A DNA stretch of 64,000 nucleotides, from the NCBI GenBank assembly GCA_018136815.1, contig CM030932.1:3719790-3783789 (forward strand). The letters run 5' to 3'. Position 1 is the stretch's first letter. Every line of letters begins with the position of its first letter. The translations under genes were made by a program, and so were the position numbers. The notes below the pieces were generated by a model. It saw only the letters and a list, made by a program, of their open reading frames with translations, made no database searches and had not been told where the DNA came from. The stretch is from Isochrysis galbana. Its lineage: Eukaryota; Haptophyta; Isochrysidales; Isochrysidaceae. This document shows, one piece after another, positions 31,455 through 43,290 of this stretch.

Positions 31455-34411
31455 ATGGCACAGCCCCCGAGGGGCTCGCATGCCGCCCGCGTGGACGCGC
31501 CGGTCAAGCGGGCGCGTGCGCAGCCCTTTGGCTTCCCCTTCCCTCCGTACACCGTACAGGAGTCGCTGATGGCTGACGTGTACCGCTGCCTCGAAGAGGG
31601 AGGCGTCGGCGTCTTCGAGTCGCCGACTGGCACCGGCAAGTCCCTCTCGCTCATCTGCTCTACGATGCGCTGGCTGCTTGACCAGCAGGCGAAGGATGCA
31701 GAGGGGAGTGCTAGGTCGGCCACCGCTGCCCCGAGTGGGGGTGACCCGTCGTGGGTGGAGGAGCAGGCGGCTGCGAGTGTGCAACAGAGGCGCTCGCAGG
31801 CGCTCGCCGACTCCATGGAACGCCGTCGACTTCGAGCAGCTCGTGTGGCTTCCTACGACGCCGCGGACCGCGCGCTCTCGGATGGGACATCCATGGCTGG
31901 CAGAACCAACGGCCGACGGCACCATCCGGACAAGGCCCTTCTCGGAGCCGAGACGATGGCTGGGGAGCCGGGGGGCACCTCCGCCGATTTTCTGGTGGAT
32001 TGGAATGAGGCCGGTGAGGGGGCAGCTGCAGAGACGATTGATCCCAGATTGCTGGCGGACATGCCCGACGAGAACGAAGACGACGCCGCGCATCGCCAAC
32101 AGGTCTTCTACTCGTCGCGCACCCACTCGCAGCTCGCGCAAGTGGTCGGGGAGGTCAAGAAGACGGGTTACAGGGCTGAGATCGGGGTTGTCACCCTCGG
32201 ATCTCGAAAGAACCTCTGCATCAACGACGCGCTGCGCGGTCTGGACGGAGCGCGGTTGAATGAGGCCTGCTTGGACATGCAAGATAAGGCCGCGAAGGAG
32301 CGGCAGGCTGCCGCCGTTGAGGACGGCGAGGTTGACGTCGAGAATCTCGGCAACGGCCTTGGTATGGGCCATGGCGCCAGGATGCTCAAGGGCAAGAAGG
32401 GAAGCGATGCCAGCAAGCGTGACAAAAAGCGATCTGGATGCCCGTACCTGATGGGTGGCGAGGCGCGGCAGGCGCGCGTTCTTGACCGGCTGCTTGTCTC
32501 TCCCCTGGAAATCGAGGAGCTAGCCGCCCTGGGCCGCCGTGAGAACTCGTGCCCATACTATGCCGCACGTGCTGCACTTTCCGAGGCGCATCTGGTCGCC
32601 CTGCCGTATCCCTCTCTGCTAAACAGCTCGACACGTCAAGCTCTGGGCATACGGCTGGCGGGCTCCATCGTCGTGATTGACGAGGCTCACAACCTCATCG
32701 ACACTATCAACGAGATGCATTCAGTCATGCTGAGCGCGCGGCACCTCTCGGAGACATCTGCACAGCTTGCGCAGTACGAAGAGAGGTATCGCTCGCGGCT
32801 GAAGCCGGCCAACAGGCAGATGGTACAGCAGCTTCTCTTCGTCGTCCGCGCACTACGCCGTGCACTCCTGCCGCGCAGCTCAGCTTTGACCAGGACCGTG
32901 CCGGCCCAGGGGCAAGTCGGCGCAGATGCTCCTATGCCGACTGGCATCCCCAGCTCAGGCGAGGGTACGGAAGAGCGAATAGTGGCCGTCAATTCGTTCC
33001 TCTGTTCGCAGAACATCGACCACATCAATTTGCTACGTCTCAAGACGTTCTGCGAGATCTCAGAGCTGGCAAAGAAGCTACAGGGCTTCTCAGACTCCCA
33101 AACGCAGGCACGTATGCAGTGCACTCTTACATCGGCGTGCCGTCAGCCCGGTTCGCTTTGGCGCAACGACGAAAGGTTTTGCGTGCTGCCATTGGCACCC
33201 AATCTTCCCCACCATTCCGTCTGCAGGTCAAGACATGCAATCAAACCAATCTGGCAGAAGCGACCCCGATCTCAGAAGGCGGCGTGAGGTGCACCCTCCA
33301 CCCAGTCATCGCTCTACTCGAGGCGCTGGCACACAGCGACTCCGATGCACGAGTGCTGCTTCACATCGAGCCGCACGCGCAGGCCTCGACGTGTGCGCCC
33401 CGCACCGGCTCTTGGTTGCGCGTGCTGCACCTCAACCCAGCGACATACTTCGCTTCCGTTCTATCGGAGGCGCACTCAGTCATCCTGTGTGGCGGCACAA
33501 TGCAGCCGTTTGACGACTTCCAGCAACAGCTCTTCCGATCGCTGCCGCCTGGCAGACTGCGCACTAGCTCCTACGGGCACATTGTCCCGCCGAAAAGCCT
33601 ACTGCCTGTGGTCGTCGGTCAAGGTCCGCGCGGTCATCCGCTCACTTTTTCCTTCTCGACGAGAGCTGATCCCGCGCTCATGGATGACCTTGGCGACCTC
33701 CTACTGCACGTGGCACGCACCGTCCCCGACGGCGTTGTGGTTTTTTTGCCCTCCTTCCAGTACGAGGCTCAGCTGGTCGCGCGCTGGGAGGCCACCGGCC
33801 TGTTGTCGAGGCTGGATCAGCTGAAGAAGACGTTTCGCGAGCCTCGCTCGGCGGCCGAGGTTGAGCAGGTTCTTGTTGCGTATTCAGAAGCAATCGCTCG
33901 CGCGCGCGCGGACGTCTCAGCCGCATCAGACGACGCGCAACAGACTGCGCAAGCCGGACAGCCCATTCGAGAGGACGTGGGCCATACCGCTTCCTCGAGA
34001 CGGTGCGGTGGAGCACTGCTCCTCTCGGTGGTCGGCGGCAAGATGTCCGAAGGCATCAACTTTTCTGACCGGCTCGGGAGGTGCGTCGTAATGGTCGGGT
34101 TGCCTTACGCCAACCCCCACGACTTGACCCTCCAAGAGCGAATGGCGCATCTCGAGGCTACCCAAGCAAAGGGCGCTGGGCGCGAGTACTATTCAAACTT
34201 GTGCATGAAGGCGGTTAATCAATCGATTGGCCGCGCCATTCGCCACAAGGGCGACTTTGCCACCATCATACTCGCGGACCAGCGCTTCGCCAAACCTAAC
34301 GTCCGCGTTCGCTTACCAGCGTGGATCGCAGACCTAGTTGTCGACCCCGGGTCGTTTGAGAAATCCATGAAGGCCGTCCGCGACTTCTTTCTGCGACATC
34401 CCGACCCTTGA
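31455..34411 (+). CDS. DDX11: DDX11/CHL1-family iron-sulfur DNA helicase
   Basis: Two exons, 31455-33107 and 33227-34411, give 945 residues, close to known DDX11/Chl1 lengths. It unwinds DNA 5'-3' in the nucleus and supports sister chromatid cohesion and replication-fork stability (family knowledge). Visible motifs: Q-motif region FGFPFPPYTVQ (about 25-35), Walker A ESPTGTGKS (55-63), SRTHSQL (221-227), four cysteines at about 255, 272, 329 and 366 spaced as in the XPD-family 4Fe-4S domain, DEAH (409-412), and C-terminal motifs SEGINFSD and QSIGRAIRH. The single intron (33108-33226) begins with GC; the alternative GT donor 4 nt downstream would break the frame. The Met at 31455 precedes a short basic N-terminus. 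FANCJ and RTEL1 are relatives; DDX11 fits the length and the long acidic insert between motifs I and Ia. Confidence 0.88.
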
Positions 34412-35270
34412 GAGCATTGTTCGAACACGGCGTACGGGCCGGAGTCGTAGTGGTCGTGGGTGGCCAGGTCGTTTGACCTTGCAGGTGCGCATGTGCGGAA
34501 TCCATCGAACGGAGAAGTCGACATCCATGTCACAACATGCATCGGTCATCATTGCGTATCGCAAAACGATGTCATCGAGGATGATCCATGCATGAGTGCG
34601 CGTGCGTTGCGGTATCCAAGGAACACAGGTGCGCGGATCTTACATCGGAGTGATCTGCTCGATGCCGTGTGATCTTATGCCTGGATGTTCTCCGCCTAGC
34701 CATCTACTGTAGCTGTGTGCATCTTGCTCGCCTCCTCCTTCTTTGCTTGGACAATCGGCATGTGGACGGGGTGCTTCCGTCATGACTGCCATCCTTAGCC
34801 AGTGTGCACAACTTGCACACTTCACACCGCAAGTCGACGATTTTTCGCTGTAAGTAGTGTAGAGTGTGGGCGCGCCGCCATGGGAAGGGATCATACGTTG
34901 CAGTATGCAGTATTCCCCGCCTTCCCGCCAGTCCTCCAAGCTAAGAGGCGCGGTGCGCGCACGTAGGCCGTCAGCGCCGCCTGTTGGTTGGGGCTGGGGC
35001 CGCGCTCTTTCCGCCCCAGCCTAGATATAACTCGATCGACTGCCGCGCACATCACGCGTCACGACCTTTTTTTTGGCGCCAACCACAACACCACTTGTCG
35101 TGCGTCGTGGCCTATGATTGCCGCGCCGCGCGCGTTGCCCTCGTCAGATGCGGGCCGTGACTCGCCAGCGCCCATATGGCGCTTGCTTCTGGTTGCTCGT
35201 CATGGCGCCATGCTGCTACTGCTGCCTCTCTCTTCGATCGTACCATCCCGATGCGAAAGGAGGCGGAGGC
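34412..35270. other. spacer, no gene seen
   Basis: 3' flank of the helicase gene and unique-looking sequence with only short frames. A CCAAGCTAAGAGGCGCG stretch near 34937 and a T8 run near 35069 are the only landmarks. Confidence 0.4.
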
Positions 35271-35274
35271 TGAG

Positions 35275-35710
35275 GTGGGGGGTGGGATAGATGGTATGCG
35301 AGATGCGAGCGACCTTGGCCGCCAGGCCGAGGCAGCCAGCAGCGACCCTGGGCCGTGTTCGCCTCAGGCGCGTGCTTGACTTGTATTGACTCGTTGACTC
35401 GAAGTATAGACTCGGGAACTCGGGGGGACTCGCTTGGGAACACGGTGGACCACGATGAAGCTGCTACAAAAAGCTCGAGGACACCGAGCCACACAAACTA
35501 ACCCAAACGGGGCGAAAACTAACCACACCTGGGCGGACGGCCAAGCGTCGGCACCAGGGCAACTCAGCAACGCGCAGACATGCGATAGAGGGGAGGCCGA
35601 CACAACGAGGGCAGATCTCGTTGGGGAAATATGACCGATAGACGAGAGAAGACAATAGACGGTCATGGAACTTTTGATGACATCGAGAGAAGGTAAGAGA
35701 AGAGGGCCGC
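35275..35710 (+). mobile_element. M-family 3' part, truncated
   Basis: Shares with 52260-52740 the blocks GACTCGTTGACTCG, CTCGGGGGGACTCGCTTGGG, GCTACAAAAAGCTCGAGG, CTAACCACACCTGG, then CGACACAACGAGGGCAGATC and the end GATGACATCGAGAGAAGG plus TAAGAGAAGAGG. The end of similarity at about 35710 marks the element's 3' terminus. The methyltransferase-like frame begins right beyond it on the other strand. Confidence 0.6.
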
Positions 35711-36375
35711 TGTTGGCTCAAATGTCGAAGAAGAACAGGCATCCAATGGATCGCCATCGCTCCAGCTACACCCACGTAGGTACGGCTGCGCAGAGCGCCA
35801 CGGTGCGGTGAAGGAGAGAGATTAGCCATGGCTGACTCACGGCCATCCACGACGCAGGTTGGCTGAAGAGGCGGCAGGTCTTTGGTGAGGTACAACCCGG
35901 TGGCTTTCTGGTGTCCAGTGCCGTGCTCCCAGGGTTGGACGAATTGGGTCGGGGTCAACCCCCCGACTAAACGGCGAGCTTCCGCATGCATCCGAGGGTT
36001 CTCGACCGCTACAAACGGAGCAGTGGCGGAGGCCATTGACTTGAAGACGCGAGCGGCCGACTCAAGAGCGGCACGACGTCCGGGTTCTTGGGAGAGCCAT
36101 TGACTGCTGACGGCGGAGAGGTACGTGCAGGGCGGGTGGGCGATGACTAGGTCCCAACCTAGGTTTTGGACATGAAGCGCGTCGCCTTGGAAGTGGGGCA
36201 CGTAATCAATCTCGGAAGGATACAAATCGCACGTAGCTACATCAGCTCCGGCGAGTAAGAACATGGAGGAGACGACGCCGCTAGTCTCACCAACGACGAG
36301 AACTCGTGGGGCGTGACAGCCAGAAGTCAGCCCGTCTTGGACTCGCTCTCGTGTCCTTGCCCCGGCAGATGGCTA
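35711..36375 (-). CDS. phage-type DNA cytosine methyltransferase-like protein (fragment)
   Basis: Open minus-strand frame from a TAG near 36375 with its first ATG at 36264. The conserved part starts before that ATG: VLVVGETSG resembles the S-adenosylmethionine motif I, followed by GADVATCDLYPSE, HFQGDAL, WDLVIAHPPCTYLSAVS (motif IV, Pro-Cys with the putative catalytic Cys), VENPRMHAEA (motif VI, ENP), QPWEHGTGHQKATGLYL, LPPLQPT and SRTYVGVAGAMAIHW. This order matches short phage and large-virus proteins annotated as cytosine-5 methyltransferase-like. All core motifs are present, so the fold may be complete. The C-terminus runs into an M-family repeat at 35710, so the last residues are replaced. 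No start codon or splice site was found that includes motif I cleanly. A viral or prophage-like origin is inference. Confidence 0.6.
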
Positions 36376-37084
36376 GAGGGAAGGAGCGACTCGTGGACTG
36401 TGCACACGGCAATTGATGACGAATAGCATCGCTTGCGCCCGTGTGCCCGTAATGCTTGAATTCGAGCATTGTCGTTGTCACATGGCCATCTGCCTTGCTC
36501 ATGTCGCCAGCATCAAAGGTGTACTTGGCGGATATGGTGTTGCAAATCGCGCCCGGCTGCAGATGTTCCCAAGCACCATTCGCGATGAGCATAGCTTGCA
36601 ACGCGTCAGCGAAATTGCCTACGCTTGAGGACATCCGCGCGTCAGCTGCCGCCTGCTCCGGGCTCACCGTATCGTCGAGCTCCTCCTCCTCACCATCCGA
36701 ATGGACGCCCTCGTGCTCGCTGTCAGAGTCGGACTCCGACTCTGCCACCTCACCCGCCCGCCTAGCCGCGAGAGCACGGTCGATCTTGGCCTGCACAGCG
36801 TCGACACCCTCCTGCCGTGCAGCAGCTTCCTCAAACATTTGTTTACGCGACTCGATCTGCGCTGCCGCGTCAGCCGACTCGCCCCAGCCCTCCTCCTCCT
36901 CGAGCTCCATGCGTGCTACCTCATCCAACTCTGCTCGCAGAGCCTGCGGCGGAGCGTTCTGCAGCGCAGCCTGCAGCCTGCTGAATCGGCGTCCAATTTC
37001 TGACCCGCCCCCCCTCCCGAAGCCATTGGTCGCTCGGGGCCCAAGCCGGGGATGGCACTGTGAGAAAAGTCTTTGTTTATTCAA
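36287..37084 (-). CDS. acidic hypothetical protein or 5' exon upstream of the methyltransferase-like frame
   Basis: ATG at 37084, stop at 36287, 265 codons. Helical Glu/Ala/Arg-rich region (about 35-110), then an acidic stretch (ESDSDSEHEGVHSDGEEEEL, about 120-140), then a non-repetitive segment (FADALQAMLIANGAWEHLQP, FDAGDMSKADGHVTTTMLEF) up to about residue 225. The last 40 codons overlap the methyltransferase-like frame in a different phase and are probably not coding. A TATATATT stretch lies about 5-12 nt upstream of the ATG. Splicing or a frameshift into the downstream frame is conceivable, but no consistent splice pair was found. Confidence 0.4.
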   Translation of the reverse strand: MNKQRLFSQCHPRLGPRATNGFGRGGGSEIGRRFSRLQAALQNAPPQALRAELDEVARMELEEEEGWGESADAAAQIESRKQMFEEAAARQEGVDAVQAKIDRALAARRAGEVAESESDSDSEHEGVHSDGEEEELDDTVSPEQAAADARMSSSVGNFADALQAMLIANGAWEHLQPGAICNTISAKYTFDAGDMSKADGHVTTTMLEFKHYGHTGASDAIRHQLPCAQSTSRSFPLAICRGKDTRASPRRADFWLSRPTSSRRW

Positions 37085-37683
37085 TATATATCACGTGGTG
37101 CCACCGCCTTTTCGCCCAGAAACCAGCGGCCGTTCCCCAGTCAGCTTGAGGAGGTAATGTGAGTAATGTCATCATTTACGATATCATCTCGTGCTGGTGA
37201 CGTCCGTCGGTCCATCGGTCTGTGGAGACCAGGGCGACAAAATGAGATCGAGAGGGCAATGAGAGATCGGCTGCGTCTCGGTTCACGAGATCGAGAGACG
37301 CGCCAGATCGGCGCCGCAGCCCGCCCGTTTCACTTGTCGACCATGGGAACATGGGAAAGACAGGCGCTCCACCCGACATCGCGGGCACTTCCGGATGGCC
37401 ACTTCATATTGAAAAGCTCACAACTCGGCGCCTTTTCGGAAGACAACGCCCTATGTACACCCCACCAGAAACTCTGCCGCTTCAGCAGGGGAGGGGAAAT
37501 GCTGCGCGAGCGCAAGCGAGGGCATGGATGCGATCGGGGGAGGGGGTGAAACGGAGGGGTTAGGCCTAGCATTAGGGCACGCGTTGGCGGCCGCTGGCCC
37601 GCCTCGAGCTCGAGCGCGCGAGCGGGTCGCTCAGCGCGGCGGATGCACGCATGAGTGCATGCTGAGCCATAAAAGTGATAAGT
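37085..37683. other. spacer, no gene seen
   Basis: 5' flank of the minus-strand acidic frame, then unremarkable sequence with only short frames up to the R1 copy C terminus. Confidence 0.35.
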
Positions 37684-38213
37684 GCCAACTAAGTTTAAAA
37701 CTTGGTGCACATGGGGAGGCGACTCGTGGCGCCCTGGCGCCCCCCCCCCCCCATCTCCAACTCCCCTCCGGGGGGGCTGTCGACGATCATCCTCATGCCA
37801 TGCCGCCAGGCATGAGCTATGAGCTATCATCACAACAAGCCAAAACCAAAACCCTAGCTAGTGGCTAGTGGTAGTGGGCGCGCGCCACTCTCCTTCACAC
37901 GCGATGGGCTCCCATCGTACTACTGACTTCGATTCCTCCCCCTCCATTTCTGAGCCACAGACCCCGAGAGCCGCCAGGAAGGCACCCAGGGCCGGCGAGG
38001 CGAGCGAGGAGGGAGGGGCAGGAGGCAGGAGAGGCCAGTGGCAAAGCCCCAGTCCCACTGCCCCTTGACCTTGACCTTGACCGCCCCGAGCTGCGAGCTG
38101 CCCCAACTGGCCCCTTTCCTTTGGGGGCGGACGCCCAAAGGGCCTTCGAGAGGAGAGGCCATGGATGGCCATGGCGCGCGCCGGGCAGGCACCACGCGCC
38201 GCAGGAGAGCGAA

Positions 38214-38222
<9 letters not shown>
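37684..38222 (-). repeat. R1 copy C
   Basis: On the minus strand it runs from 38222 (GGTTCTCTTCGCTCTCCTGC) through GGCGCGCGCCATGG, CCCTGGGTGCCTTCCTGGCG and GTCTGTGGCTCAG to the terminal hairpin CCAAGTTTTAAACTTAGTTG at 37684. Matches copy A (2590-3060) and copy B in the first 250 nt. Confidence 0.6.
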
Positions 38223-38990
<768 letters not shown>

Positions 38991-39192
38991 CTTCTCTCTA
39001 TCAGTAGCGTCTGTCTCTTGGAGTCTTGCTTCTCTCTCCTCCCCTTCCCCCTCTCCTCCCCTCGCTCCCTCCCTCCCTCCCTCTCCCCCCCCTTCCTCCC
39101 CCACCCCCACCCCCTTCTCTCTCTCTCTCTCGCGCCCCCCCCCCCTCCCCCCCTTTCCCCCCCTTCCCCCCCAACCACAGCGGCGTCCACGC

Positions 39193-42100
39193 CATGTCCT
39201 CCTCCAACCTGTGGCATCTCGAGCGGTGCGCTCTCGCACCCCCCCCCACGCCCTTTCCCAACTCGCACCGACGTTCTCCCCCCCCCTTTCCCTTTTGTCT
39301 CTCCCCACGCCCTCCACAGCCGCGAGATCATGCTCCTCATCCACCAATATCTCCACAGAGAGCGCTGTGCCGCTGCGGCGGAAGCGCTCCGTCGCCACGT
39401 CTTCTCCGACTCAGATGATGCAGAGCTTCAGAGGTGACGAGGCGGCAGCCATGCGCGCGGGGCGGGCGGGCGAGACTATCCGGCCCAACACACGCCACTT
39501 GTCCCCCTCTCCATCGGTAGGCTCCCTCCAGATCAGCTGCTCCGGCTCTTGCAGATGGCGCTCTGCCACGCACATGGCCTCCCGCCGGTCCCCACCACTG
39601 CTCGCAGCCAAGCTGCGGGCGGCCCGTCCGACGGTAGCGATCCGGCATCACATGGTGCGCGTCGCACTCGCCCCGACTCGGCCATCCCGCACGGCACGCA
39701 TGGCTCTCCGAGGTGGCCTCGCCCATTGCCCGCAACCACCACGTGTGCGCAGTTTTGGATCTCGCCAAGGTGGTGGCCAAAAAGCAGACGGGGACCTCGG
39801 AATCGAGCAATGAGGAGGTGGGTGAGTCTGCGGAGTCCTCACGCCGTGGGTTGCTCTCCGCCAGCCTATTGCATGATGACTGGCGAGGCACGCAGGTGTA
39901 CGAGCTGATTCAATCGACGTTACGGGAAGAGGCGTGCGAGTCCAAGCCATCTCACCCAGCAGTCTCAGCGGCCGACGATTTGCCTCCTAAAAGACCCGCC
40001 ATGGACGCTGCACGGCCTTCTACAGCTACACAGCAACTCGCTACGCCGCCGCCGCCGCCGCCGCCGCCCCCCCCACCCCCACCACCACCACCACCACCAC
40101 CTGGAGGGAGGTCAAACTCTGGGACGGCACCGTCCGTCAGAAAATTTGCTCCACGGCCACCGCCACCACCACCAAACATGGCCGCGCCGATGATGCCGGT
40201 CCCCCCACCGCCACCTTCATCCTGGCGCGATGCTCCACCCGACCGTCGGCGAGGCGGCGAGTGGCTTGCAGGGAGTTCAAGCGACAAAACGAGCGGACGC
40301 GACGGCGGCCCGCCAAGTTCCCGAGAGGCACGCTCGCGCGACGCAGCGAATCCAAGCCGTGCGCCATCCGGTGCAGAAGCCAAGTCTCACAGGTGGGAAT
40401 TCAACGACGTGGAGACGGACCGGAAGCGTGATTCACGAGAAGGCCGCGCGCTGAGCGAATACCGAGAAGGTTTCCCCCGCAGCGACTACCGTGAACCACC
40501 GATCTCTCGCGGTGATGCGCGAGAGAGGCCATCCCGAGGTCCGGGCCGGGATGGGCCGTCCCGCAGTGGCCCTCGAGATGGGCCGCCGCGAGGTGATGCG
40601 AGTGATTCCCGTGAGGGGCATCGCGATGTGGTGCCGAGGACCGAGCCCCGCACAACATCTCGCGAGCCCCGCACAGCATCTCGGGATCCAGCGCACGCAA
40701 AGATCGAGGACAGCACGCGCACACCGCAAGGGCAACGGAGCTCGGCCACCAGCCCAAGGCTCACCCCACGGAGCGACTCCCATGGCGATAATCGAGGTAG
40801 GGCTCAAGAGGATCAGTCGCACATGGACGACCGAGAGCGCCGACCTCGACGGATGGACAGTCCGGATCAGAGGCGTCCGCAAGCGAGCGCTTCCTCAATG
40901 CGAGAATCAGCTCAGGCGAGCCGATCCGACTCTAAGAGCACCCGGGAATCGGATGGCAACCTAGCGAGCAGCCGTACGGCGGAAGGGGTCGACGTCTCGC
41001 CTGAGGAGAAGGCCAAGGCGCCGGGCGAGGACACTGAGCAAGCAGTCACTTCGAAGTCGCCTGAGCGGCGGCGAATCGAGGCCACAATGCAGGAGAGCGG
41101 TACGACGATCGCCGAGGACGGAACAAGCCTCGAGAGGAAGAACTTGGGCACCGCCGAGAATCCCAAAGGGCAGCCGACTGTCGATAGTAGTACGACCAAT
41201 GGCACGCATGATGCCGGCGCTGAGCATGTAAATGATGAGCGGGTGCTCGCCGCTGCGGAAGACGGCCGCCCAGCAGGAGAGGAGGTCGATGAGGAAGCTG
41301 CCGCAAAACAATGGGAGCCACAGGGGCTAGAAGACATTTTGGGCGGCGGAGACGAGCGCGACGACTCGGACTTTGATGATCTCCTCGAAGCGGATGAGGA
41401 GTCAGCCACGCCCGTAGCCAAGAAAGGTACCTCGCCTGCGCGTCGAGCGCCGGCACGAGCTGCCTCAGAAGCGAGCGCCGAGAGCGCAGCGGCAATAGCT
41501 CCTGCGGCAGCCAATGCGGAACAAGGCGATCGTGGGCGTGGAAGTGCAGCCCTCCAGGGAGAGGCGCGTGGGGGCGAGCAGGTGCACGGAGGCGATCGCA
41601 AGCCTGATCCACCTCGCAGCGGCCCTACTGTCGCGGTCGGCGAAGACCGCCCTGACGAGATGGAACGGGTGGTACGAGGGCGCCCGGGTCGGCCACCTTT
41701 GAGTACTGGCCCACCACCACCTCATGGGCCTCCTCAAGGCATTTCCGGTTCGCGGCCTGTGGCGCCCGGGAGTAGTGCACCTTACGGAGGGCCACGCCCT
41801 CACGGGTCCAGCCACGTTCCCCCGCCGCTCCCCCCCCTCCACATGGACCTCCTCCGCAACATGCCAGCCTGGGCATACCACCACGTGGATTCTCCGGGCC
41901 AGGTCTCGGTGGGCCACCGCCTTTCGGCGCTCGAAATGGCCCCGACCGCCACAATCCACGCGGCGGTGCTAGATCCCCTCCGATGCCCGCCGGCGGTCCC
42001 CCATACAGCCGCGGTGATCGCCCTGGAGCAACCCCTATTGGTGGTCCAATTCAGACCGATGGATCTGAAGGCGGAGTGCCTCCACCGGGTGGGGTGAAGA

Positions 42101-42390
42101 GGCCGATGCAGGCAGCGGGCGATCCGGGCAGCGTTGCGGCTACTCGTGCCAATCAAAAGAGGCCACGGACCGGGACAGTTCCGGAAGAGGTTCCGACGCA
42201 AAACTCCACTGTGCCGCCGCCACCCCCGCCAAATCGACGCCCTCCCCGTGGAAGCCCCGCCGTGCCACCCCCAATCCCGCCGCCGCCGCCACCTCAATAT
42301 CCTGGTGGGCCGCCTCAGCATAATCGAGGATCAGGACCAATGCCGTGGGAGCGGCGTCCTCCACCTCCCGCTCGAGGTCCAATGCGCTAA
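39193..42390 (+). CDS. LisH-motif protein with Pro-rich and Arg/Glu/Ser-rich regions
   Basis: Proposed exons: 39193-39225 (MSSSNLWHLER), 39319-39436, 39525-39654, 39753 onward to 42390. The second exon carries a LisH motif (IMLLIHQYLHRERCAAAAEAL), a dimerisation helix pair found in scaffold proteins. The third continues LPPDQLLRLLQMALCHAHG. An in-frame intron at about 39821-39895 is possible. The long last part has a run of Pro, RPPPPPP motifs, an Arg/Asp/Ser-rich disordered region (40240-41000), an acidic segment (DERDDSDFDDLLEADEES, about 41350) and a Pro/Gly-rich tail. At about 41820-41840 the coding frame shifts by one within a C-run (PPPLPP to SPPPHGPPPQ), giving a stop at 42390 rather than 42097; probably a homopolymer indel. 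RNA-processing scaffolds look similar, but no domain beyond LisH is recognised. Confidence 0.6.
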
Positions 42391-42690
42391 GTGCATGTGA
42401 AGCCAACGTTGTCCCCAATCTCACCATGGGACGCGTGAACTGGGCTCACTACCAAGCGAATTGCCAAGAAATGGCGTTGAGGTCTCCGGTTGGAGCCTGA
42501 TTTGGGCTGGGAAACAGAGCGGGGACGATGCCTACTTTGATGTTGCAACGCGAGCCGGCGACAACTCTTCAATGCGTGGGTATAGATGTAGATGATGATC
42601 GTGCGCCGCTAACTCGCCGGCTCTCGTGGTGTATGGTGGTCGTATGGTCGAGACGCGCGGCACAAATTAGGGCGGTCAAATAGGGACTTT

Positions 42691-43290
42691 TTAACTACTA
42701 GTAAGGGTCGGGCTGCATTTTTTTCACCGTGGCGCGAGGCGCGATGCCCAATAAAAAAACTCCACTGGCCACCTGCCAAACGCATCGAGCATGACCACTG
42801 GCTCGATATCGATATGCGAAGAGACGGAAGGGGATCGGTCTCGAAGCTTTGCCGCATTGCGCATTGCACGCCGAGCGTTTGTTTGTCGTATTCCATACGA
42901 TGACAGACTTTTACTTATAACCTGTGGGTTATTTTAAGCCTTAAGGTCTCGTCGATTGGTATTCCGCCTCTTCTCTTGCACTTTCTCTCGACGTCATCAA
43001 ATGTTCCATGACCGTCTTCTGTCTTCTCTCGTCTATCGGTTGTAGCTCCCCAGCGAGGTCTGCCCTCGTTGTGCCGACCCCTGTGTCGCATGTCTGCGCG
43101 TTGCTAAGTTGCCCTGTTGCCGACGCCTGGCCGTCCGTCCAGGTGTGGTTAGTTTTCGCCCCGTTTGGTTTAGTTTGTGTGGCTCTGTTGCCATAGACTT
43201 TTTGAGTCCATTCGTTGTAGTCTTCCGTGTCTACCTCGGACCTAAGAAGCTCTCATTCTCACACTCCCTCTCTCCCACTAGCTCGCTAGC
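42691..43290. mobile_element. J block and reversed M-family 3' module
   Basis: 42691-42780 shares AGTAAGGG, GGGCTGCATTT and CAATAAAAAA with 47528-47590 (plus) and 3133-3165 (minus). 42965-43196, in reverse orientation, shares the M-family 3' blocks (CATGACCGTC, CTCGTCTATCGGT, GGTGTGGTTAGTTTTCGCCC) with 35480-35710 and 52500-52740; weaker similarity continues to about 43290. Confidence 0.5.

Noticed and set aside
33108..33120. GT donor 4 nt inside the helicase intron
   Set aside because: Using it would shift the frame and lose the conserved downstream helicase sequence.
35464..36264. Methyltransferase-like domain as part of the M element
   Set aside because: The ORF1 frame at 52740 and this frame share sequence only from the RPSSLTF codons onward, which marks the element's end. 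The methyltransferase part lies outside it.
36375..36410. A 35-nt GT-AG intron linking the acidic frame to the methyltransferase-like frame
   Set aside because: Too short compared with the other introns here, and the phases do not match.
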